From Oscillospiraceae bacterium (GTDB lineage: Bacteria; Bacillota; Clostridia; Oscillospirales; Ruminococcaceae): DNA of 49,423 bases. Positions 42,912 through 49,423 of this stretch are shown one piece after another (the first letter of the stretch is position 1; the number at the start of each line of letters is the position of its first letter). The stretch is from assembly GCA_017536405.1 (NCBI GenBank), contig JAFXHL010000042.1, forward strand, positions 1 to 49,423, given 5' to 3'. The notes beneath the pieces are model-generated. The model saw nothing but the letters and a program-made list of their open reading frames with translations. It was not told the origin of the DNA and made no database searches. A program made the translations under genes and the position numbers.

Positions 42912-43880
42912 TTAGAATGATAACTCGTTAGCGATGTTATAAAGATCGAGTTCAAAAGGTTTCTTCATGCTGAGTGCTTCCTGAATATCAAAATCAACTA
43001 TCTTGCCATTCTGCATACCAACAACTCGATTTCCGATTCCTCTTTCGAGAAGTTCAACAGCATAATAACCCATCTGGCTTGCAACAACTCTGTCGCGTAC
43101 TGTAGGTGAACCACCTCTCTGTACATGACCTAAGATAGTTGCTCTCGATTCAACGCCTGTACGCTTTTCGATTTCTTTAGCAATACCCTCAGCATTGCCA
43201 ACACCTTCAGAAACCATAATGATGAAGTGCTGTTTACCTGTTTCCTTCGCTTTAAGAATTTTAGCAGCAACATCATCAAGAGAATAAGGAACTTCTGTTG
43301 TAATGATATATGTCGCACCAACTGCAATACCAGCATTAAGCGCAATGTATCCAGCATTTCTTCCCATTACTTCTACAACGCTGCAACGATCGTGTGACTG
43401 AGATGTATCTCTGAGTTTGTCAACCATTTCCATAGCTGTATTCATTGCTGTATCGTAACCAATAGTATATTCTGTACATGAAATATCGTTATCGATTGTT
43501 CCAGGAAGACCTACACAGGGAATTCCTCTTGCTGAAAGGTCAGCAGCACCTCTGAATGTGCCGTCTCCACCGATAACAACGATACCTGCAAGATTATTTT
43601 TTATACAATTCTGCTTTGCAGTCTGAAGTCCTTCTTCGTATCTGAATTCAGGGCATCTTGCTGTATAAAGCATTGTTCCGCCTCTCTGAATAATATCAGA
43701 AACACTTCTTTCTGTGAGCTGTATTACATCTCCGTTAATAAGACCATTCCATCCTCTGCGAATTCCGAGAACTTCAAATCCTTTACGTATTGCTGAACGA
43801 GTAACTGCACGAATTACAGCATTCATTCCGGGAGCGTCTCCTCCACTTGTGAGAATTCCTATTCTCTTTTTTGTTTCCAT
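42912..43880 (-). CDS. pfkA: ATP-dependent 6-phosphofructokinase
   Basis: A 322-residue glycolytic enzyme that phosphorylates fructose 6-phosphate. GILTSGGDAPGMNAVIR, the GGDGTFRGA nucleotide motif, PGTIDNDISCTEYTIG with catalytic Asp, and LGHVQRGGSP are present. GGDG, not GGED, indicates ATP rather than pyrophosphate use. The ATG at 43880 follows GGAGG; a start six codons earlier lies ahead of the RBS. It follows dnaE by 91 bases, as is usual in Clostridia. Confidence 0.97.
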   Translation of the reverse strand: METKKRIGILTSGGDAPGMNAVIRAVTRSAIRKGFEVLGIRRGWNGLINGDVIQLTERSVSDIIQRGGTMLYTARCPEFRYEEGLQTAKQNCIKNNLAGIVVIGGDGTFRGAADLSARGIPCVGLPGTIDNDISCTEYTIGYDTAMNTAMEMVDKLRDTSQSHDRCSVVEVMGRNAGYIALNAGIAVGATYIITTEVPYSLDDVAAKILKAKETGKQHFIIMVSEGVGNAEGIAKEIEKRTGVESRATILGHVQRGGSPTVRDRVVASQMGYYAVELLERGIGNRVVGMQNGKIVDFDIQEALSMKKPFELDLYNIANELSF

Positions 43881-43971
43881 TATCAATAACCTCCACAAGC
43901 ATAATTACAACAAATAATCGCTTACTGAATTATTTTACTACAAATTAAGACTATTTGTCAAGCATTTTGAA

Positions 43972-46900
43972 CTAAATTAGAGATATATTTCCATAAGTGA
44001 TTATTTTTGCAATTTCATATATCAGTTCATTGGTGATATTGCAATAATTTTTATAGATTTTTTTCTGTTCAACATAAACAAGATCGGATATCCCCCTGTT
44101 TTTATGAAGAATCTCAGACACCTTTTTCCCTTTTTCAATATCAGAGCTATCAATTTTGAGATGAAGCGATTTTCCCTGACATTCATAAACGAATTCTTCA
44201 GGGGTGATAACTTCAGAAATAATAATTTTAGCATTTCCATCCTTTAAAGAAGTTTTTCCTTTTATTATTACCACACTGCTGTTCACTATTGTATTGTAAT
44301 ATGTCGAAAAAACCTCAGGAAAAGCTATCATTTCAATCGAAGAAGTTGAATCCTCAGCGATAATAAAGCACATCTTACCATTTTTCTTGGTTGTACCCAT
44401 TCTTCTGCTTTTTATATCAACAACAGCTTCAACATCGACATTTTCTTTATTGATATTAAGAATTTCTTCTGCAGTTTTAAACCCACAAGCCATACCAAGT
44501 GAAAAATACGGAGAAACCGGATGCCCTGAAATGTATATCCCTATAACTTCTTTTTCCATAGCAAGAAGTTCCTTCTGAGAAAACTCATTCATATCACCAG
44601 TTACGTTTCTTCGGACTTCCGGTACAGAGTTTATCTGTGGCATACCAAAAAAATCAAGTTGGCCATCAATATTCGTTCTTGAAGTTACCGTTGCGTTATC
44701 AAAAAATTCTTCATAATTCGTAAGCATCCATCTTCTCGTATGCCCCAAATTATCAAAAGCACCGCATTTTATCAGACTTTCAACCGCACGCCTGTTTACA
44801 TCTTTTCCTACAATTCTTTCACAAAAATTCTCAAAAGATGTGAATTTTCCATTTTGATTTCTTTCGTTAATTATCGATCTGATAGCATTTCTTCCGAGAT
44901 TTTTTATAGCAAGCAAAGCATATCTTATTCCTGATTTTATAGGTGTAAATCCCTCATAGCTTTCATTTATATCAGGATTAAGTATTTTTACACCGTTATA
45001 TTCACAATCTCTTATATAATCAACAACTTTATCAGTATTATCAAGTACGCTCGTCATCAAAGAAGACATATAATATTTGTAATAAAAACACTTTAAATAA
45101 GCCGTTTTGTAAGCAAGATATCCGTATGCAGCAGCATGAGATTTATTAAAAGCATATGAAGCAAAATTCATCATTTCATAGAAAATATCTCGTGCAACTT
45201 TTTCAGGAATTTTGTTTTTTATCGCACCCGAAACAAAGTTTTCACGTTCTTTTTCCATAACCTCATGTTTTTTCTTCGACATTGCCCTTCTTACAATATC
45301 CGCCCTGCCATAAGAATACCCCGCAAGTTTACGGCATATTTCCATTACCTGTTCCTGATAAACCATACATCCATAAGTTATATCAAGTATCTCTTTCATC
45401 TGAGGCACAGGATATTCAACATTCTGAGGATAATTTCTGTTGTGGATATATTTAGGTATGCTTTCCATAGGACCGGGACGATATAATGCCATAACTGCTA
45501 TAAGTTCTTCAAGTTGTCTGGGCTTAACTTGCGAAAGAACAGAACGCATACCTTTGCTTTCAAATTGAAAAACCCCGATAGAATTTCCGGTAGAAAGCAT
45601 TTCATATACAGGTTTACTATCTATGAATATTCTGTCTTCAGAAAATTCAGGATTTCCGTTCTTACGTATAAGTTCCACGCAATCGCGAATGACTGTGAGA
45701 GTTCTCAAAGCAAGAAAATCCATTTTTAAAAGTCCAAGAGGTTCTATGTCCTCTGCACAATACTGAATAACTATAGATTCATCATTTTTCTGTAGTGGCA
45801 CTATTTCCGAAACAGGAACAGCTGAAATCACCACACCTGCAGGATGTGTAGAAGCATGTCGAGGCATACCCTCTACTCTTTTGGCCATATCTATAAGTTT
45901 TCTTACATCTTCGTTATGATTGTAAAGAGAAACAAGTTCTATGGATGTATCCATAGCCTTTTCTATTGTAATATTCATTTCGAATGGTATAAATTTAGCA
46001 ACAGAATCAACTGTATTGTAAGAAAGTCCCATAACCCTTCCGACATCTCTTACCGCCGCTTTCGCAGCCATAGTTCCAAAAGTTATTATCTGTGCAACAC
46101 GATCGCTTCCGTATTTATTCACGACATAATCAATAACTTTCTGCCTGCCCTCGTAACAGAAATCAATATCAAGATCAGGCATACTTACTCTTTCAATATT
46201 CAAAAACCTTTCAAAAATCAGATTATATTTAATCGGATCGATCTGTGTTATTCCCATGCAAAATGCCGCGATACTGCCCGCGCCTGACCCTCTTCCGGGC
46301 CCTACAGGAATGAAATTTTTCTTTGCAAATGTTAGAAAATCCCATACTATAAGGAAATAGTCTGTATATCCCATCTGACTTATAACATCAAGTTCATGTT
46401 CAAGCCTGTTTTTAGCAGTTTCGAATACAGGAGTATCTTTTTGATAGTATTTTTCAAGACCTTCAAAGCATATACTTTTCATATATTCATAATTATCCGA
46501 AACGCCTTCAGCTTTGAACTCAGGCAAGAGAATTTTACCAAATTCAAATTCAACATTACAACGTTCTGCTATTTTTACTGTATTTTCTATCGCACTAGGC
46601 GCGTATTTAAACAGTTCAGACATCTCTTCATACGATTTAAGATAGAATTCATCATTCGGAAGTGACATTCCGCTATCTTCATCTATTTTAGTATTTGTCT
46701 GAATTGCAACAAGAACTTTCTGAACAATAGAATCCTCTCTGTTTATATAATGAGCATCGTTAGTTGCAACAACACCGACACCGACTTCTTCAGCAAATTT
46801 ATAAAGAGAAGGAAGAACGATTTTTTCTTCCTGAATTCCATGATTCTGAAGTTCTATAAAATAGTTATTTTCTCCGAAAATATTCTTGTATCTGATTATC

Positions 46901-47373
46901 GTTTCTTTCGCACCTTCAAAATCCTTATCTAAAATTTTTCTTGGCACTTCACCTGCTATACAACCTGATAATGCTATGAGTCCCTCGTGATATTTTTCAA
47001 GAATTTCAATATCAACTCTGGGTTTACTATAAAATCCTTCTATACTCGAAAGAGAAACGAGTTTAACAAGGTTATTGTATCCGATATTATTTTCACACAA
47101 AAGAACAAGGTGATATGGTGTTCTGTCAAGTTTATTATTTTTATCATCGCGGCTTCTTGGCGCAACATAAACTTCGCAACCTATAATAGGCTTTATTCCT
47201 TTTTCTTTTGCCGCTTTGTAAAACTTTATAGCAGAATAAAGATAGCCATGATCAGTGACAGCAATCGCATTTTCTCCCATCTGTTTTACTTTATCAACAA
47301 GTTGTTCTATACGACAAGCACCATCAAGCAGGCTATATTCACTATGCACATGAAGATGAACAAAATTTCCCAA
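43972..47373 (-). CDS. dnaE: DNA polymerase III alpha subunit
   Basis: A 1133-residue replicative polymerase of the DnaE type. The N-terminal PHP domain starts FVHLHVHSEYSLLDG. GPGRGSGAGS (358-367) and PDLDIDF (399-405) carry the palm nucleotide-binding and catalytic Asp residues, and the fingers region (YGCMVYQEQVMEICRKLAGY) follows. The OB fold and C-terminal domain are present. It lies 12 bases after whiA. Low-GC Gram-positives typically also have PolC for leading-strand work, so this is probably the second replicase. Confidence 0.98.
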   Translation of the reverse strand: MGNFVHLHVHSEYSLLDGACRIEQLVDKVKQMGENAIAVTDHGYLYSAIKFYKAAKEKGIKPIIGCEVYVAPRSRDDKNNKLDRTPYHLVLLCENNIGYNNLVKLVSLSSIEGFYSKPRVDIEILEKYHEGLIALSGCIAGEVPRKILDKDFEGAKETIIRYKNIFGENNYFIELQNHGIQEEKIVLPSLYKFAEEVGVGVVATNDAHYINREDSIVQKVLVAIQTNTKIDEDSGMSLPNDEFYLKSYEEMSELFKYAPSAIENTVKIAERCNVEFEFGKILLPEFKAEGVSDNYEYMKSICFEGLEKYYQKDTPVFETAKNRLEHELDVISQMGYTDYFLIVWDFLTFAKKNFIPVGPGRGSGAGSIAAFCMGITQIDPIKYNLIFERFLNIERVSMPDLDIDFCYEGRQKVIDYVVNKYGSDRVAQIITFGTMAAKAAVRDVGRVMGLSYNTVDSVAKFIPFEMNITIEKAMDTSIELVSLYNHNEDVRKLIDMAKRVEGMPRHASTHPAGVVISAVPVSEIVPLQKNDESIVIQYCAEDIEPLGLLKMDFLALRTLTVIRDCVELIRKNGNPEFSEDRIFIDSKPVYEMLSTGNSIGVFQFESKGMRSVLSQVKPRQLEELIAVMALYRPGPMESIPKYIHNRNYPQNVEYPVPQMKEILDITYGCMVYQEQVMEICRKLAGYSYGRADIVRRAMSKKKHEVMEKERENFVSGAIKNKIPEKVARDIFYEMMNFASYAFNKSHAAAYGYLAYKTAYLKCFYYKYYMSSLMTSVLDNTDKVVDYIRDCEYNGVKILNPDINESYEGFTPIKSGIRYALLAIKNLGRNAIRSIINERNQNGKFTSFENFCERIVGKDVNRRAVESLIKCGAFDNLGHTRRWMLTNYEEFFDNATVTSRTNIDGQLDFFGMPQINSVPEVRRNVTGDMNEFSQKELLAMEKEVIGIYISGHPVSPYFSLGMACGFKTAEEILNINKENVDVEAVVDIKSRRMGTTKKNGKMCFIIAEDSTSSIEMIAFPEVFSTYYNTIVNSSVVIIKGKTSLKDGNAKIIISEVITPEEFVYECQGKSLHLKIDSSDIEKGKKVSEILHKNRGISDLVYVEQKKIYKNYCNITNELIYEIAKIITYGNISLI

Positions 47374-47385
47374 AGTTTTTTTCTC

Positions 47386-48306
47386 CTAACTGTGACACTT
47401 ATTGTTTCTTATGTTTTCCGCTATAGCAGAAAGTTTTTTCATCCTATGATTAACCCCCGAACGACTTATAGGTTTTTCAAGAGCCTGACCAAGTTCCCTT
47501 AAAGAAAAATCAGGGTTTTCAAGACGAATCTCTGCTATTTCACGTAAATCATCCGACAGACTTCCGAATCCTATGTTTTTTTCAATAAGCTCAATATCCT
47601 CAACTTGTTTCGATGCTGCAGCAATTGATTTTTCAATATTAGCCGTATCGCAATTTGATATTCTGTTTGCTTTATTTCTTACATCTTTGAGTATTTTTAC
47701 ATTCATTATTTCAAGTGATGACATAGTAGCTCCCATATATGTAAGAAGATCTTCTATACTTTCACTTTCTTTAAGGTAAACAATATAGAAACCTTTTCTT
47801 TCTGAAAGTTTTACGCCAACCCCGACATGAATAAGCAGATTTTTTATTTCATCTGCCATTTCAGCATAAGGAGTAACAAATTCAAGATGATATTCTTTAT
47901 TCGGATCTATAACGCTGCCTGATGCAAGAAAAAGGCCTATCAAAAAAGCGGGGAGATTATTTGTATCAATATTTTCAGAAATAACCCTTCTTGTATTATC
48001 ACCACTGAAATATTTATATCTGTTGAGGATTTTCTCTACATCAGATAAAAGTTCTGCAGAATATGTACAAGAACCTGTTTTATTGATTTTCTCCGTAATT
48101 TTTAATGCAGATTTATTTTTTACAACAGACAAAATAAGTTCTTTAAAAAGAGCAAATACCTTGTCGTTCTTCGTTTGAAAAACTATCTTATCAAAATCAA
48201 AATACTTCGCTGAAATAAGCATACCGTATAAACAGGCATACTTTTTGTCACGGTCTGTTATTTCAGAACAAAGTTCTTCTTTTACTGTATATGAAAAAGA
48301 CGGCAT
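47386..48306 (-). CDS. whiA: WhiA sporulation/cell-division regulator
   Basis: A 306-residue DNA-binding protein with an N-terminal LAGLIDADG-like homing-endonuclease fold without catalytic residues (LPAFLIGLFLASGSVIDP, around 125-142) and a C-terminal helix-turn-helix (LRELGQALEKPISRSGVNHRM-type segment). In Firmicutes WhiA affects division and chromosome segregation. The ATG at 48306 follows GGAGG, giving the expected N-terminus PSFSYTVKEELC. It leads the leftward operon from the promoter at 48338-48366. Confidence 0.95.
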   Translation of the reverse strand: MPSFSYTVKEELCSEITDRDKKYACLYGMLISAKYFDFDKIVFQTKNDKVFALFKELILSVVKNKSALKITEKINKTGSCTYSAELLSDVEKILNRYKYFSGDNTRRVISENIDTNNLPAFLIGLFLASGSVIDPNKEYHLEFVTPYAEMADEIKNLLIHVGVGVKLSERKGFYIVYLKESESIEDLLTYMGATMSSLEIMNVKILKDVRNKANRISNCDTANIEKSIAAASKQVEDIELIEKNIGFGSLSDDLREIAEIRLENPDFSLRELGQALEKPISRSGVNHRMKKLSAIAENIRNNKCHS

Positions 48307-48337
48307 CTTATCTACCTCCATATATTCAATCATTATA

Positions 48338-48366
48338 ATTATAACCTACAATTTAAATAATGTAAA
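48338..48366 (-). promoter_or_regulatory. Promoter for whiA-dnaE-pfkA
   Basis: Minus-strand TTTACA (48366-48361) and TATAAT (48343-48338) with a 17-base spacer, about 30 bases before the whiA start. Confidence 0.8.
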
Positions 48367-48381
48367 GAAGATAAAAAACTC

Positions 48382-48410
48382 TTGATTTTTTCAGATAAGT
48401 GTATTATAAT
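48382..48410 (+). promoter_or_regulatory. Promoter for ackA
   Basis: TTGATT (48382-48387) and TATAAT (48405-48410) with a 17-base spacer, 50 bases before the ackA start and divergent from the whiA promoter. Confidence 0.85.
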
Positions 48411-48460
48411 GTTATACGGTGCTATTTTATAGCGAATATCTTTGAGAGGAAGAAAAAATT

Positions 48461-49423
48461 ATGATTATTCTCGTAGTAAACGCAGGAAGCTCATCACTTA
48501 AATATCAGCTTCTCAACATGGAAAACGAAGAAGTTATCGCAAAGGGTAACGCAGACAGAATCGGTATCGGTGGACATATTTCACACAAGACATTCGACGG
48601 CAGAACAGTTGATATGGATTGTAATTTCCCCACACACACAGAAGCATTCGAAAAATTAGTTGAAGTTCTTACAACAGGAGATGCTGCTGTAATCAAAAGC
48701 ATGTCTGAAATTTCAGCAGTAGGTCATCGTATCGTGCAGGGTGCCGAAATATTCACAAAATCAGTTCTTGTTACAGATGAAGTTATTCAGCAGATTGATG
48801 ATCTTCAGGAACTCGCTCCTGTACATAACCATCCTCATGCGCTCGCTCTCTGGGCTTGTAAGAAAGTAATTCCCGAAACAGTTCCTCAGGTTGTTGTATT
48901 CGATACAGGATTCCATCAGACAATGCCGGCAAAAGCTTATATGTTCGGTCTTCCTTATGAATGCTATAAGGATTTTGCTGTAAGAAAGTATGGTTTCCAC
49001 GGAACATCACATCGTTTTGTTTCACAGAAACTTGCAGAAGCTATGGGCAAGGATGTTAAGGATCTTAAGATCGTTTCTTGCCATCTCGGTAATGGTTCTT
49101 CAATCACAGCAGTTGACGGCGGTAAATCAGTAGATACATCTATGGGATTCACTCCCCTTGATGGTGTTCTTATGGGAACACGTTCAGGTTGTGTTGACCC
49201 CTCTGCCGTAACATTTGTTCAGAAAAAACTTGGCCTTTCTGCTTCAGAAATGAGTGAATATCTCAACAAGAAATCAGGTTTCCTCGGAATTTCAGGTGTT
49301 TCATCTGATAACAGAGATATCACAAAGGCTGCAGAAGAAGGAAATGAGAGAGCAATTCTCGCCGGAGATATGCTTGTATATCAGATCAAGAAATACATTG
49401 GTTCATACGCAGCAGCCATGAAC
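48461..49423 (+). CDS. ackA: Acetate kinase, N-terminal part (runs off right edge)
   Basis: The first 321 codons are open to the window end. The enzyme makes ATP and acetate from acetyl phosphate, the last step of fermentative acetate production. VVNAGSSSLKYQLL opens the phosphate-binding fold; GHRIVQGAE, VFDTGFHQTMP, KYGFHGTSHRFVS and MGTRSGCVDPS are the acetate-kinase signatures. RBS GAGAGGA precedes the ATG. Codon use is more C-ending than in neighbouring genes (many ATC, TTC, AAG), consistent with high expression. The usual partner pta is not in view. Confidence 0.97.
   Translation, partial: MIILVVNAGSSSLKYQLLNMENEEVIAKGNADRIGIGGHISHKTFDGRTVDMDCNFPTHTEAFEKLVEVLTTGDAAVIKSMSEISAVGHRIVQGAEIFTKSVLVTDEVIQQIDDLQELAPVHNHPHALALWACKKVIPETVPQVVVFDTGFHQTMPAKAYMFGLPYECYKDFAVRKYGFHGTSHRFVSQKLAEAMGKDVKDLKIVSCHLGNGSSITAVDGGKSVDTSMGFTPLDGVLMGTRSGCVDPSAVTFVQKKLGLSASEMSEYLNKKSGFLGISGVSSDNRDITKAAEEGNERAILAGDMLVYQIKKYIGSYAAAMN

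Noticed and set aside
1..49423. CRISPR array, tRNA, rRNA, insertion sequence or prophage
   Set aside because: No regularly spaced repeats, cloverleaf or rRNA sequence, transposase, integrase or phage structural genes could be seen on either strand.

Overview
The window reads as chromosomal DNA of an AT-rich, anaerobic, low-GC Gram-positive bacterium, most likely a clostridial gut-type organism of the Ruminococcus/Oscillospiraceae kind. The evidence is strong GGAGG ribosome binding sites, frequent UUG starts, a T-box leader, a THF riboswitch upstream of a FolT-like gene, the whiA-dnaE-pfkA order, mecA, DUF4364, DUF624 and SpoIIM-like genes, and sodium-pump decarboxylase subunits. This is a judgement from gene content; no taxonomic search was possible. 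I see no rRNA or tRNA genes, insertion sequences, phage genes or CRISPR array.

Layout, left to right. (1) 1-2337, minus strand: a divergent rnfD-rnfE-rnfA-like operon ending in a cysteine hydrolase cut by the window edge. (2) 2373-3575: mecA and rpe, convergent and overlapping at their 3' ends. (3) 3671-3920: a candidate unannotated small RNA gene with its own promoter and terminator. (4) 3939-15077, minus strand: nine tightly packed genes behind an alanine T-box: alaS, HIT, phosphoribosyltransferase, comEC, holA, RNase M5-like, MBOAT, DHHW and AEC transporter. (5) 15098-21122, minus: two M16 peptidase-family proteins, lgt, folD and a class B penicillin-binding protein. (6) 21218-25252, plus: aroB-aroA-aroC-DUF4364. 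(7) 25292-27435, minus: four small accessory-looking genes with their own promoter. (8) 27491-30157: oadG-oadB, divergent from an mscS channel gene. (9) 30163-36933, minus: GNAT, XRE regulator, mreB, a lipoprotein, comF, recD2 and a small membrane-anchored protein. (10) 37032-39717, minus: rpsO-pnp with a structured pnp leader. (11) 39725-48366, minus: whiA-dnaE-pfkA, then a THF riboswitch, folT-like, proC, spoIIM-like and DUF624. (12) 48382-49423, plus: ackA, running off the right edge.

Most genes are housekeeping: translation and RNA decay (alaS, rpsO, pnp, RNase M5), replication and repair (dnaE, holA, recD2), cell envelope and shape (mreB, PBP, lgt, MBOAT/DHHW, whiA), DNA uptake (comEC, comF), and aromatic, proline, folate and central carbon metabolism (aroBAC, proC, folD, folT, rpe, pfkA, ackA). 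Two ion-linked membrane modules (the Rnf-like set and OadBG) are each incomplete here.

The most unusual items are the Rnf-like module, in which three of the four cysteines expected to hold the intramembrane iron-sulfur cluster are replaced and no rnfB, rnfC or rnfG lies alongside; the candidate small RNA at 3671-3886; a terminator hairpin that swallows the ribosome binding site of the PBP gene; a ComEC whose C-terminal hydrolase domain has lost its metal ligands; and two mutually exclusive hairpins between the THF riboswitch and the folT start.
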